Below, one piece after another: positions 49,659-58,776 of a stretch of 64,000 nt of DNA (within the stretch, counting starts at the first letter, position 1; each line of letters opens with the position of its first letter). This stretch comes from Streptomyces sp. NBC_01267. Lineage in GTDB: Bacteria > Actinomycetota > Actinomycetes > Streptomycetales > Streptomycetaceae. The stretch is taken from assembly GCF_036241575.1 (NCBI RefSeq), contig NZ_CP108455.1:558001-622000 (forward strand), given 5' to 3'. The translations under genes and the position numbers were made by a program. The notes under the pieces are model-generated. The model did no database searches and was not told the origin of the DNA. It worked only from the letters and a program-made list of their open reading frames with translations.

Positions 49659-51943
49659 ACAGAGAAGAGAGCGAAAACCCGGCGGGCCGGAACGACCGGA
49701 GCAGCCGGAACGGTCAGAACGGCCCGGACACCGCCTCCAGCTCGATCGTCTCCGTACCGAAGCTCAGCGAGGAACAGTCCAGGCTGCTGCGGGTGGTCGG
49801 GTACGAGTGGGGGCGGGTGTCCGCGGCGCCCGACGCCTGGCGCCGCGCCCTGCCCGTCGACCCCGATGTCGGCAGCTACCCGGAGCCCGCGCAGGTCGTA
49901 CCGGCCCGCTTCGGCCGTATCGTCCCCGTGGCGCCGCTCCTCGGGCAGCCTTCCGGTGCGCAACCCCGTGAACTGGAGGTGAGCTGGGAGGACTCGGGCC
50001 GGAAGGCCGGCATCGGGGCTCGCGTCCGACGTGCGGTGCTGGGGGCGCCACTGCGGAGCACGGCCCTCGCGCGGGAGCGGATGCGCAAACTGGTGGCGCT
50101 GCCGGTCCTCTCGGCGGACGCGTTGTCGTCGGTGGCGTACGGTCCCGAGGCGCTGCTGGCGGTGCTGGTGCTGGGCGGCAGCGCGGGGCTCTCCTACTCG
50201 CTGCCGGTGTCCCTGGCGATCGTGTTCCTGATGCTGGCCGTCGGGGTGTCGTACCGCCAGACGATCCGTGCGTACCCGAAGGGCGGTGGTTCCTACATCG
50301 TCGCCACCGACAACCTCGGGCGGATCCCCGGGCTGGTGGCCGCGGCCGGTCTGATGACCGACTACATCCTGACCGTCGCCGTCTCCATCTCGTCCGGGAC
50401 CGCGGCCGTCACCTCGGCGCTCCCGCAGCTCTCCGGGGACATCGTCCCGATCGGCGTGCTGGTCATCGCCGTCCTGCTCGCCGGGAACCTGCGCGGGGTC
50501 CGGCAGGCAGGCGCGTTGTTCGCCGCGCCGACGTACGCCTTCATCATCGCCGTCCTGGCGATGATGGCCGTCGGCCTGCACCAGGCGGCCGGGCGCGGCT
50601 TCACTTCACTTCCGACCCCACCCTCGCACGCGGTCGAAGGAGCCGGTCTGCTGCTGGTCATGCGGGCCTTCGCCTCCGGGTCGACCGCCATGACCGGTAT
50701 CGAGGCGATCTCCAACGCTGTACCCGTGTTCCAGCCCGTCACCTGGCGCAACGCGCGCACCACCCTGACCTGGATGATCGGGCTCCTGATCGCGCTGTTC
50801 GCCGGAACCGTCGCCATCGCCCATCTGAACGGGGTCCTCCCGGAGTCGAAGGAGACCGTGCTGTCGCAGCTCGCCCACCACAGCTTCGGGTCGGGCGGGA
50901 TGTACGTGTTCACCCAGACGGCGACCGCGCTGGTGCTCCTGCTCGCGGCGAACACCGCGTACAACGACTTTCCGCGGGTGCTCTTCCTGCTGGCGCGCGA
51001 CAACCACGCGCCCCGGGTCTTCCTGCGGCTCGGTGACCGGCTGGCGTTCAGCAACGGGGTCATCGTGCTGTCGCTGGCGGCGGCCGTGGTCTACATCGCG
51101 TTCAGCGGTCTGACGGCTTCGCTGATTCCGCTGTACGCCGTCGGGGTCTTCCTCGCGTTCACGCTGTCCCAGAGCGGCATGGTCGTGCACTGGTGGCGCA
51201 GCCGCGCCAAGCACTGGCGCAAGAGTCTGTGCTTCAACGCCACCGGCGCCCTGCTCTCCGCCATCGTCTTCGTCACCGCCGGGATCACCAAGTTCACCGC
51301 CGGGGCATGGCTCGCCCTTGTCGCCGTGGGGCTGTTCCTGCTGGTGACGACGAGGATCCGGCGTCACTACGACATGGTGACCGCGGCGCTGCGGCTGCAC
51401 ACGCAGACGATCGAGATCCCGAGCCGTTCGATCTCGCCGCGCTCCTGTGACGCGCCTCCGGCCGCTCCGCCCGTACCCCCACCTGCGACGGGCCCGTCCG
51501 GGTCCGGGGAGGAGAACGGTGAGTCCGAGGACTCGCCGGAGGAGATCAGCCATCTGTCCGTCGTACTGATCGACGCACTGCACCAGGCGAGCATGCGTGC
51601 GCTCGCCTACGCCGCCTCCCTCCAGCAGCCGGTCCTCGCTCTGCACGTCAGCGCCAGCGACGAGGACGCCGAGCGCTTCCGTGAGGCCTGGCATCTCTGG
51701 GGGGACCATCTGCCGCTGCGGATCGTCATCTCCCCGTACCGCGCGACCGTGGCCCCGCTGATCGGCTACATCGGGTCGCTGCACCACCAGCGTCCGGACC
51801 TGACCATCACGGTCATCCTCCCGGAGATCGTGGTGCGCCACTGGCGGCACCGCCTGCTGCACAGCCCGCTCGGCGGGCGGCTGCGGCGCGCGCTGCGTCC
51901 CCTGCCGAAGATCGTGGTGACGACCGTCCCCTTCCACGTCTGA
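49655..51943 (+). CDS. APC permease, KimA-like potassium importer
   Basis: The 762-residue protein has a 100-residue hydrophilic N-terminus, 12 membrane helices (about 135-570) and a cytosolic tail with an alpha/beta domain (about 650-760: LSVVLIDALHQASMRALAYA, VTVILPEI-like strands). The helix-1 motif SADALSSVAYGPEALLAVL and YPKGGGSYIVA match the KUP/KimA branch of APC transporters. KimA of Bacillus imports K+ and is inhibited by c-di-AMP through its tail. The Streptomyces role is inferred. The start is GTG 49655, overlapping the glycosyltransferase stop, with GAAGGG ten bases before it. Confidence 0.82.
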   Translation: MNREESENPAGRNDRSSRNGQNGPDTASSSIVSVPKLSEEQSRLLRVVGYEWGRVSAAPDAWRRALPVDPDVGSYPEPAQVVPARFGRIVPVAPLLGQPSGAQPRELEVSWEDSGRKAGIGARVRRAVLGAPLRSTALARERMRKLVALPVLSADALSSVAYGPEALLAVLVLGGSAGLSYSLPVSLAIVFLMLAVGVSYRQTIRAYPKGGGSYIVATDNLGRIPGLVAAAGLMTDYILTVAVSISSGTAAVTSALPQLSGDIVPIGVLVIAVLLAGNLRGVRQAGALFAAPTYAFIIAVLAMMAVGLHQAAGRGFTSLPTPPSHAVEGAGLLLVMRAFASGSTAMTGIEAISNAVPVFQPVTWRNARTTLTWMIGLLIALFAGTVAIAHLNGVLPESKETVLSQLAHHSFGSGGMYVFTQTATALVLLLAANTAYNDFPRVLFLLARDNHAPRVFLRLGDRLAFSNGVIVLSLAAAVVYIAFSGLTASLIPLYAVGVFLAFTLSQSGMVVHWWRSRAKHWRKSLCFNATGALLSAIVFVTAGITKFTAGAWLALVAVGLFLLVTTRIRRHYDMVTAALRLHTQTIEIPSRSISPRSCDAPPAAPPVPPPATGPSGSGEENGESEDSPEEISHLSVVLIDALHQASMRALAYAASLQQPVLALHVSASDEDAERFREAWHLWGDHLPLRIVISPYRATVAPLIGYIGSLHHQRPDLTITVILPEIVVRHWRHRLLHSPLGGRLRRALRPLPKIVVTTVPFHV

Positions 51944-52083
51944 ATCCGGCGGTACTGCCGCCCCCGCTCCGCTGAGCGCGGCAATACCGCACGAGGAATA
52001 CAGTGGAACCAAGGACGGGAATCACCTGTCGGCCGAGGCCGCTTCCCCAGCGGGAATCGCGGCACAGGGAGGCCGTATCGCCC

Positions 52084-52497
52084 ATGAATTCGGAACGTGC
52101 CACTCGTCTGGTATCGGCACTGCGCGCCCGTGGGGTGATGGCTCATGTGGCCGAGGTGGGTGTCTATCAATTCGGTGTGCGTGTCGTGATCGACTGGAAC
52201 ATCGAGGCGGTCTGGGACACCGATGGTGCTGCGGGGCTCGATGCGCAGGTACTCAGCGACGGAATGCTCGTGGGTTTCGTGCCGCATATCGAAGGCTCGG
52301 AGGATTTCACCGAACAGCAATTGGTGGACGCCATTGCGACCACCGGCTATTCCACCGAAGGTCTCCGTCCGCCGACCGACACGGAACGGCGTGGTGACGC
52401 GGCCCCGTCGGCGCCTGCCGAACCGCCATCGGCCCCGGCGCCGTCGTCGGCGCCCCGGCACCGTAAGCCCCGCAAGGACCGCTGGTGGCGCAGCTGA
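52084..52497 (+). CDS. Hypothetical protein with Pro/Ala-rich tail
   Basis: The 137-residue protein has a compact N-terminal alpha/beta domain (residues 1-100) that looks like a small dimeric fold: RLVSALRARGVMAHVAEVGV, then VVIDWNIEAVWDTDG, then a helix TEQQLVDAIATTGY. A disordered Pro/Ala tail ends in basic RHRKPRKDRWWRS. I do not recognise a family. The first 100 codons use more A/T-ending codons than neighbouring genes. GGGAGG is ten bases before the ATG. It is convergent with the pspAB gene. No signal or membrane segment is present. Confidence 0.7.
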   Translation: MNSERATRLVSALRARGVMAHVAEVGVYQFGVRVVIDWNIEAVWDTDGAAGLDAQVLSDGMLVGFVPHIEGSEDFTEQQLVDAIATTGYSTEGLRPPTDTERRGDAAPSAPAEPPSAPAPSSAPRHRKPRKDRWWRS

Positions 52498-52538
52498 CGC
52501 GTACCGAAAACCCGGAGGCCTCGGCAACGGGTTGACTG

Positions 52539-53123
52539 CTACAGGCCGGGTGCCCCCCATACGGGGAACCACCGCGCGAGGTCGGGTTCGATCCGGAGAT
52601 CGTCGCCCAGTACCGCTCTGACCTGGAGTTCTCGCTGGCTGTCCCGCTTCTCACCGCCGCCCGGTACAGGTGCGAACGGGAAGAAAGTGCCTCGTTTGTA
52701 GAGGTAGACAAGGGCCAGGGGCCGCTCGTCGGCGTCCTTGAAGGCGAGCAGCGAGCAGAGGAGCTGCGGGCCGAATCCGCCGTCCTCCAGGAGCGTGTTG
52801 ACCGCGTGCAGGTCGTTGACGAGAGCTGCCGTGTCGTCGGGATCCTGCTGGGCGAGCAGCCAGGTGTAGCCGTACGAGTCGTTACTGAACCGCACCGGGG
52901 AGCCGCCCCGCCCGGTGTCGGCGTCGAGCAGTTCCTCCACGTCCTGTTTGATCCGGGCGAAGCCCCCGCCCTCGACGCCCGCGAAGCAGACCGAACCCAG
53001 CCCGGTGGGTGTGAATCCGGCACCCGCTTGCAGGGTGAGCGCGGCGGACGGCAGGGCGAAGAGCTGATCCAGATCGGGGCGGACCGGCTTGCTCCGGCCG
53101 AGGATGCTGTCGAGAAGGCCCAC
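52539..53123 (-). CDS. PspA-associated protein PspAB
   Basis: The 194-residue protein opens MGLLDSILGRSKPVRPDLDQLFALPSAA, contains FVxI-like beta strands (GFARIKQDVEELLDAD), FSNDSYGYTWLL and a C-terminal VLGDDLRIEPDLARWFP. This matches the actinobacterial family annotated as PspAB, which travels with HtpX and PspA-type membrane-stress genes. Its molecular activity is unknown. It lies 78 bp downstream of htpX on the same strand, so both probably form a membrane-stress operon. Start ATG 53123. Confidence 0.8.
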   Translation of the reverse strand: MGLLDSILGRSKPVRPDLDQLFALPSAALTLQAGAGFTPTGLGSVCFAGVEGGGFARIKQDVEELLDADTGRGGSPVRFSNDSYGYTWLLAQQDPDDTAALVNDLHAVNTLLEDGGFGPQLLCSLLAFKDADERPLALVYLYKRGTFFPFAPVPGGGEKRDSQRELQVRAVLGDDLRIEPDLARWFPVWGAPGL

Positions 53124-53201
53124 GAGTCGTACTCCTACGGTCCAGGCGGTTCAGGTTCAGGGGGCCGCGGTCAGCGGCACGGCACGGAGCGGAGCGGGTC
53201 G

Positions 53202-54125
53202 TCACCGCGGTGCGCCGTCACCCCCGCGGGAGAGTTCGGTGGAGATGCGGGCCAGCTGGTCCAGGCGCTGTTCGAGCGTCGGGTGCGAGGAGAACAGGCG
53301 GCCCAGGCTCTCCTTCGAGGAGAAGGCCGGCATGAAGTAGAAGGCGTTGTACGGCTCGGCCTGCCGCAGGTCCTCCGTCGGGATCCGCGCCATCTGGCCG
53401 TTCACCTTGGTGAGCGCCGACGCGAGCGCCGAGGGGCGGCCGGTGAGCAGTGCGGCGGCCCGGTCGGCGGAGAGTTCCCGGTAGCGGGAGAGCAGCCGGG
53501 TCAGCAGGAAGCTGAGCGCGTACACCACGGCGCTGGCCAGCGGGACCAGCAGGATCGCGATACCGAGCGGACCGGCGTTGCGGCTGCCCCGGGCGAGGCC
53601 GCTCCACAGGGTGATCCTGGTGATCAGACCGGCGAGCACACCGAGGAACGAGGCGATGGTCATGACCGCGGCGTCACGGTGGGCGACGTGCGACATCTCG
53701 TGGGCCAGCACGCCTTCCAGCTCTTCGGGCTCCAGTCTGCGCATCAGTCCGGTGGTGGCGCAGACGAGTGCCGTGCGTTCGCTGCGGCCGGTCGCGAACG
53801 CGTTCGGAATGTCACTCCGGGCGATCGCCACCCGTGGTTTCTCCATATCGGCCAGCGCGCAGATACGGTCGACCGCGCCGTGCAGTTCCGGCGCCTCCTC
53901 GGCGGTGACTTCCCGCGCCCCCATGCTCAGAGCCGCGATCTTGTCGCTGAACCAGAATTGCGCGACGAAGAGCACACCCGCGATGATCAGAATGGCCGGC
54001 CAGGCACCACGCAACAGAACCAGCAGCACGCCGACCAGTACGACGTACAGCAGGCCGATGAGAAACATGGTGGTCACCATGCGCGTGGTGAGACCACGAT
54101 CAAGGGTGTAGCGGCTTCGCTTCAT
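53202..54125 (-). CDS. htpX: Zinc metalloprotease HtpX
   Basis: The 307-residue M48 peptidase has two N-terminal membrane helices (about 15-58), the zinc site H142-E143-x2-H146 in LAHEMSHVAHRD and the third ligand Glu217 in SRYRELSADR. Further hydrophobic segments lie at about 160-210. HtpX cleaves misfolded integral membrane proteins at the cytoplasmic face. ATG 54125 with AGGAGA six bases upstream. It forms a unit with pspAB. Confidence 0.92.
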   Translation of the reverse strand: MKRSRYTLDRGLTTRMVTTMFLIGLLYVVLVGVLLVLLRGAWPAILIIAGVLFVAQFWFSDKIAALSMGAREVTAEEAPELHGAVDRICALADMEKPRVAIARSDIPNAFATGRSERTALVCATTGLMRRLEPEELEGVLAHEMSHVAHRDAAVMTIASFLGVLAGLITRITLWSGLARGSRNAGPLGIAILLVPLASAVVYALSFLLTRLLSRYRELSADRAAALLTGRPSALASALTKVNGQMARIPTEDLRQAEPYNAFYFMPAFSSKESLGRLFSSHPTLEQRLDQLARISTELSRGGDGAPR

Positions 54126-54265
54126 CGTTGTCTCCTGTCGCGTTTCTCCCCGTACCCAATTCTCCTCCTTCCGCATAAGGAGAGGGTATGCAGTGACGCG
54201 TCAGGATGTGCGGCAAGCCGGTGCCGCGGTCCCCCGGTGGCGGGCGATCCGCGGCACCGGGCGGT

Positions 54266-55480
54266 TCACCAGACGACCGGCAGCTCGTGGACGCCGTACA
54301 CGGCCATGTCGGTACGGAAGGAAATCTCTTCCAGCGGGCGGGCCAGCCGGAGGCCGGGCAGCCGCCGCAGGAGTGCGGGGTAGGCGAGCTGGAGCTCGAT
54401 CCGGGCGAGGTTCTGGCCCAGGCACTGGTGCGGACCGGAGCCGAAGGCGAGGTGGCGGCGGGCCTGCCGGTCGATGTTCAGCCTGTCCGGCTCGTCGAAG
54501 ACCTCCGGGTCCCGGTTGGCGATGTCGTTGGCGCAGATGACCGCGTCGCCCGCCTTGATGGTCTGTCCGCCGATCTCGATGTCCTGAGCGGCGACCCGCC
54601 GCCGTCCCATGTGGGTGATGGACAGGTATCGCAGCAGTTCCTCGACCGCGCCCGCGACGCGCTCGGGGCTGCCGTCGCGAACGGCTGCCAGCTGCTCGGG
54701 GTTCTGGAGCAGCGCGCAGGTACCGAGGGCGATCATGTTGGCCGTCGTCTCGTGTCCGGCCACCAGCAGCAGCCGGGCCTGCTTGGCGCACTCGTCGCGA
54801 GTGCTCTGCCCGGTCACCAGATACTGCGCGGCCAGTCGGCTGAGCAGGTCGTCCCCGGGATTCTTGGCTTTCGACTCGACCAGGTCGCCCAGGTACTCGA
54901 CCAGTTCCTGGGAGGCGGCGAGGGCGTCCGGCACGGAGCTGCGCGTGTCGATGATGACGGAGCTGGCCCGCTGGAAGAACCCGTGGTCCTCGTACGGGAC
55001 ACCGAGCAGTTCGCAGATCACCAGCGAGGGAAGCGGCAGGGCGAAGGAGGTGACCAGATCGGCCGGGGGGCCCGCCTTCTCCATGGCGTCGAGCAGGTCG
55101 TCGATGATGCGCTCGACGCGTACCCGCAGTGCTTGGGTGCGCTTGATGGTGAAGTCGCCGGTGAACCGTTTGCGCTGCTCGTTGTGTTCCGGCTCGTCCA
55201 TCGTGATGAACGTGCGGTTGTGCGCGCGGGTGGCCTCGTTGCCCGCGCTCACGCTCGGATAGTTCGGCCGCTGGTTGTCCGCGCTGATGCGCTCGTCCCG
55301 CAGCAGCGAGACCTGATCGGCGTGACGTGTCACGAACCAGGCCTGCTCCCCGTTCCACAGGGTGACGCGGGACAAAGGCTCCGCTTCCTGCAGCCGGGAC
55401 ATCTCGGGAGGCGGGTCGAACGGACACCCGGAGGCGCGACGGGTGGTGAAGGCGGGTGCTGCGGTGGGGACCTCGGTCAT
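54266..55480 (-). CDS. Cytochrome P450, CYP105-like
   Basis: The 404-residue P450 has the I-helix AGHETTANM (near residue 240), the K-helix ExxR in EELLR, and the haem loop FGSGPHQCLGQNLA with Cys353. The N-terminal region (FDPPPEMSRLQ...LWNGEQAWFVTRH) fits the CYP105 group of broad-substrate Streptomyces P450s. It is a soluble class I enzyme, receiving electrons from the ferredoxin encoded 45 bp upstream. Start ATG 55480 with GGAAGGA. The substrate is unknown. Control is probably through the inverted repeat ahead of the ferredoxin gene. Confidence 0.92.
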   Translation of the reverse strand: MTEVPTAAPAFTTRRASGCPFDPPPEMSRLQEAEPLSRVTLWNGEQAWFVTRHADQVSLLRDERISADNQRPNYPSVSAGNEATRAHNRTFITMDEPEHNEQRKRFTGDFTIKRTQALRVRVERIIDDLLDAMEKAGPPADLVTSFALPLPSLVICELLGVPYEDHGFFQRASSVIIDTRSSVPDALAASQELVEYLGDLVESKAKNPGDDLLSRLAAQYLVTGQSTRDECAKQARLLLVAGHETTANMIALGTCALLQNPEQLAAVRDGSPERVAGAVEELLRYLSITHMGRRRVAAQDIEIGGQTIKAGDAVICANDIANRDPEVFDEPDRLNIDRQARRHLAFGSGPHQCLGQNLARIELQLAYPALLRRLPGLRLARPLEEISFRTDMAVYGVHELPVVW

Positions 55481-55525
55481 CGTTGTCCTTCCACGGTGGG
55501 TCACGGTGGGGGGTGCGGGGCCGGA

Positions 55526-55717
55526 TCAGGTGAGGGTGATCGCAGCGGCCGGACAGATCTGCGCGGCCTCTTCCACTGCCGCGTGCTGGTCGGCGGGCGG
55601 CGTGGCGTTCAGCACCACGACGATCCCGTCCTCGTCACGCTGATCGAATACTTCGGGGGCGGCGAGTACGCACTGGCCGGCAGCACAGCACTTGTCGGTG
55701 TCCACGGCGATCTGCAC
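55526..55717 (-). CDS. [3Fe-4S] ferredoxin
   Basis: The 63-residue protein has cluster ligands Cys10, Cys16 (in CCAAGQC) and Cys55 followed by Pro, the pattern of the [3Fe-4S] ferredoxins that serve Streptomyces P450s. It is the first gene of a two-gene operon with the P450. The start is ATG 55717. No reductase gene is present, so a housekeeping ferredoxin reductase must supply electrons. Confidence 0.93.
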   Translation of the reverse strand: MQIAVDTDKCCAAGQCVLAAPEVFDQRDEDGIVVVLNATPPADQHAAVEEAAQICPAAAITLT

Positions 55718-55762
55718 GTCGTTCCTCCAGGGGACTGGGGCTGGCAGGACTTGAGCAGGTGC

Positions 55763-55781
55763 GTTACTTAACTAAAGTAAC
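55763..55781. promoter_or_regulatory. Inverted repeat GTTACTT-N5-AAGTAAC before ferredoxin-P450
   Basis: A perfect 7-bp inverted repeat with a 5-bp spacer lies 46 bp upstream of the ferredoxin start. It is AT-rich in a GC-rich context, as expected for an operator. No regulator gene lies beside it. The rest of the 348-bp gap holds only this repeat and the terminator at 55991. Confidence 0.7.
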
Positions 55782-55990
55782 TTCCTGTCGCGGACGGTAG
55801 TACTCCGTTCACGCACGGGGGAACCCCAAGTTCATGCATAGGGCATCTTTTTGGCCACGCCCCTTGCACCGTGCCGTGGCCCTCCCGGCCACGCCGGCCG
55901 CACACGGCGGGACCGGCGGCCTCATCGGCCGTGACCCGTCGGCGCGTAAATTGGCCCGAACGGATCCGCCCGGCGGGCCCGCGGAACGCA

Positions 55991-56025
55991 GTACGCCCCC
56001 GGCGTCCGTGACGTCGGGGGCGTAC
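55991..56025 (-). terminator. Hairpin after the M20 peptidase gene
   Basis: GTACGCCCCCG (55991-56001) pairs exactly with CGGGGGCGTAC (56015-56025), downstream of the peptidase stop on the minus strand. Confidence 0.75.
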
Positions 56026-56065
56026 GCGTATGCGGTGACCGGTGCCGGTCGCTTGGGCAGTGCCG

Positions 56066-57403
56066 TCAGGCGCTCTGCCAGAGCCGGGTCATGACGCGGA
56101 CACCGAACCGCAGCCCCTCCAGCGGCACGCGCTCGTCCACTCCGTGGAAGAGCCGGCCGTAGTCCAGGTCGTGCGGGAGCTTGAGCCCCTTGAAACCGAA
56201 GCACCGGATGCCCAGGTGCGTGAAGGCCTTGGCGTCCGTGCCGCCCGGGTTGCAGTACGGCACGGGGTGCCCGTCCGGGTCCTCCGCGCGTACCGCCGCA
56301 CACATCGCGTCGACCAGCGGGCCGTCGAACGTGGTCTCCATGGCGATGTCGTGGTTGACCCACTCCCGGCTGACCGAAGGCAGCAGCAGGGCGTCGATGG
56401 CGTCGATCAGTTCCTGCTCGTGGCCGGGCAGGAAGCGGCCGTCGACACGGGCGGTGGCCCGGCCGGGGATGACGTTCGTCTGGTATCCGGCCTGGAACAT
56501 GGTGGGGTTCGCCGAGTTGCGGAGCACCACCTGCATGAAGTCCGAGACCGGGCCGAGCCGGGCGAGGCTGCCCTCGATGTCGTTCTCGTCGAACTCGACA
56601 CCGTACAGCCGGGCGGCCTCGACGAGCAGGGCCCGCACCGGCTCGATGAGACGGATGGGGAACGTGTGACGACCGATGCGGTTGATCGACTCGGCCAGGT
56701 CGGTGACCGCGTTCTCGTCGTTGGGCGACGAGCCGTGACCCGCCCGGCCGGTGGCCGTCAGCTCCATCCACGCCATGCCGCGCTGGGCGTTCTCGATCGG
56801 GTAGAGCCTGCGGTCGTCGTCGATCGCGAAGGAGAATCCGCCGCCCTCGCCGATCGCCTCGGTGACTCCGGCGAAGAGTTCGGGACGGTGCTCGACCAGC
56901 CAGTGGCCGCCGAACTTGCCGCCCGCCTCCTCGTCGGCGAGGAAGGCCAGCACCAGGTCCCTGGACGGGCGGATTCCGGTCCGTGCGAAGTGCCGGGCGG
57001 TGGCCAGCATCACGGCCACCGTGTCCTTCATGTCGATGGCTCCGCGGCCCCACAGGTAGCCGTCGCGGATCTCCCCGGAGAACGGCGGCACCTGCCACTC
57101 GGCGGCGTCCGCCGGGACGACGTCGAGGTGGCCGTGGACCAGCAGCGCGCCGCGCTCACGATCCGCGCCCTCGATCCGGGCGATGACGCTGGCCCGGCCG
57201 GGCGCGCTCTCGATCAGTTCCGAGTCGATGCCGACCTCCGCCAGCCGGGCCACGACCCAGTCGGCGCAGGCCCGCTCGTTGCTGATGGGGTTGGATGTGT
57301 CGAAGCGGATCAGCTCGGCGCAGAGTTCGACGACCTCGCGCTGTGCCTCTTCGGAAGCGGGGATCGGCTCCGTGCTGATCGGGTCGGGGTCAGGGGTGTT
57401 CAT
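56066..57403 (-). CDS. M20 family metallopeptidase/dipeptidase
   Basis: The 445-residue protein is a complete M20 peptidase: VHGHLDVVPAD (metal His/Asp), GRGAIDMKD (bridging Asp), LADEEAGGKFGGHW (catalytic Glu pair), a dimerisation lid with GRAGHGSSP, and the C-terminal metal His in KLPHDLDYGRLFHG. It hydrolyses a dipeptide, N-acyl or carbamoyl amino acid; which one is not readable. The ATG at 57403 overlaps the permease stop (ATGA), so it is coupled to the NCS1 permease. It is the last gene of the DUF1177-permease-peptidase operon. Confidence 0.9.
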   Translation of the reverse strand: MNTPDPDPISTEPIPASEEAQREVVELCAELIRFDTSNPISNERACADWVVARLAEVGIDSELIESAPGRASVIARIEGADRERGALLVHGHLDVVPADAAEWQVPPFSGEIRDGYLWGRGAIDMKDTVAVMLATARHFARTGIRPSRDLVLAFLADEEAGGKFGGHWLVEHRPELFAGVTEAIGEGGGFSFAIDDDRRLYPIENAQRGMAWMELTATGRAGHGSSPNDENAVTDLAESINRIGRHTFPIRLIEPVRALLVEAARLYGVEFDENDIEGSLARLGPVSDFMQVVLRNSANPTMFQAGYQTNVIPGRATARVDGRFLPGHEQELIDAIDALLLPSVSREWVNHDIAMETTFDGPLVDAMCAAVRAEDPDGHPVPYCNPGGTDAKAFTHLGIRCFGFKGLKLPHDLDYGRLFHGVDERVPLEGLRFGVRVMTRLWQSA

Positions 57404-58776
57404 GCCGCTCCCACGGGGGTGTTGGTGTCGTGAACGGGGAGTTCCGGGGTGGTCTCCACGGCGGAGGTGCCGTACGGCTTGATCCAGCCCAGCAGGCCGA
57501 GTCCCGCGTACAGCACGAAGGCGGTGATCAGTGAGTTGAGCGCCGGGATGCCGCCGTCGTAGAACTTGCCGACGCAGAACGCCGCCACCCAGATGACCAG
57601 GGACATCGGGACCCAGGTGGGCGAGCTGGTGGGCAGGGTCTGCGCCTCGCGGGTCTCGTCCAGCGGCTTGCGCATCCGCCGGACGATCCAGTACTCGGCC
57701 ACGATGATGCCGCCGATGGGCGGAATGGCGACGCCCAGCAGGGACAGGAAGTCCGTGAAGTGCGTCATGATGCCGACCGCCGACAGCAGGGTGCCCGCCA
57801 GGCCCAGCACGATGGTGACCGCGCCGCGGTGCAGACGCTTGCCGAAGACGACCTGGAAGAAGTTGACGACGCCGAGCGAGGAGCCGTACAGGTTCCAGTC
57901 GTTGACCTTGGCGGTCGACATCAGCACGACGATCACGCCGATCGCGCCCGAGGTGCTCAGCACGATGTGCGAGACCTGGTTGCTCTTGACGAGGTGGCCC
58001 AGGAGCACGCCGGTCATGCCGACGATGTACTCCGAGAGGATCATCGACGAAGCGCTCTGCAGGAAGACGTGCGAGCCCTTCTTGTTGAAACGGGTCATCT
58101 CGGGGGCGACGATCGCACCGGTCATGAACCCGCCCGCGATGGCGGTGGCCGCCACTGCCAGCGAGATCGGCTCGCCGGGCGGCGGCGAGTGGACCAGGTC
58201 CGTGAAGGAGTGCTTGGTCAGGGTGGAGATGACCGACCAGGCGACCAGCGCGAAGAAGAGCGGCGTGACGATCTTGGCGAAGACGGCCATGTACTTGAAG
58301 CCGAAGATCACCAGCACCGTGACGGCCAGTCCGGCCACCACGCACCACATCCAGGACGGGCCTCCCACCAGGGAGGAGACGCTGTCACCGAAGATCGTGT
58401 TCTGTACGCCGAACCAGCCCACCAGGCTGACCGCGATGACGAAGCTGACCAGGGCGGAGCCGTTGCGGCCGAAGCCGACCCAGCGGGTGAGCAGCGGGGT
58501 CGCCAGTCCTTCGCGCATTCCGGCCAGGCCGATCGCGAAGATCACGATCTCCAGCGTCACCGCGCCCAGGGTGAAGGCGAGGAAGGCGTTACCGAAGGTC
58601 ATCCCCACGCCGATGGTGGCGCCGAGCGTGAACTGCGAGATCGAGCCGGACTGGGCCAGCCACTGGAGCAGCATGCTCCCGAAGCCGAAGCGCTTGTCAC
58701 GCGGAACGCGGGAGAGCGCGTAGTCGTCGCTTCCGATACCTGTGGTGTCCTCGGCAGCGGGTGGTGAAGTTGCCAT
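57400..58776 (-). CDS. NCS1 permease, CodB-like
   Basis: The 458-residue protein has 12 membrane helices. Features of the purine-cytosine permease group are GFGSMLLQWLAQSGSISQFTLGATIGVG at helix 1, GGFMTGAIVAPEMTRF near residue 215, and a Pro-rich break near residue 330 (GVAIPPIGGIIVAEYW). NCS1 members import nucleobases, hydantoins, allantoin or thiamine with H+ or Na+. It starts directly after the DUF1177 stop (TAAATG) and ends overlapping the peptidase. The substrate is probably the compound these enzymes degrade. Confidence 0.9.
   Translation of the reverse strand: MATSPPAAEDTTGIGSDDYALSRVPRDKRFGFGSMLLQWLAQSGSISQFTLGATIGVGMTFGNAFLAFTLGAVTLEIVIFAIGLAGMREGLATPLLTRWVGFGRNGSALVSFVIAVSLVGWFGVQNTIFGDSVSSLVGGPSWMWCVVAGLAVTVLVIFGFKYMAVFAKIVTPLFFALVAWSVISTLTKHSFTDLVHSPPPGEPISLAVAATAIAGGFMTGAIVAPEMTRFNKKGSHVFLQSASSMILSEYIVGMTGVLLGHLVKSNQVSHIVLSTSGAIGVIVVLMSTAKVNDWNLYGSSLGVVNFFQVVFGKRLHRGAVTIVLGLAGTLLSAVGIMTHFTDFLSLLGVAIPPIGGIIVAEYWIVRRMRKPLDETREAQTLPTSSPTWVPMSLVIWVAAFCVGKFYDGGIPALNSLITAFVLYAGLGLLGWIKPYGTSAVETTPELPVHDTNTPVGAA

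Noticed and set aside
54266..55717. P450-ferredoxin pair considered as part of a secondary-metabolite cluster.
   Set aside because: No polyketide, peptide, terpene or tailoring genes flank it; the neighbours are stress and peptidase genes.
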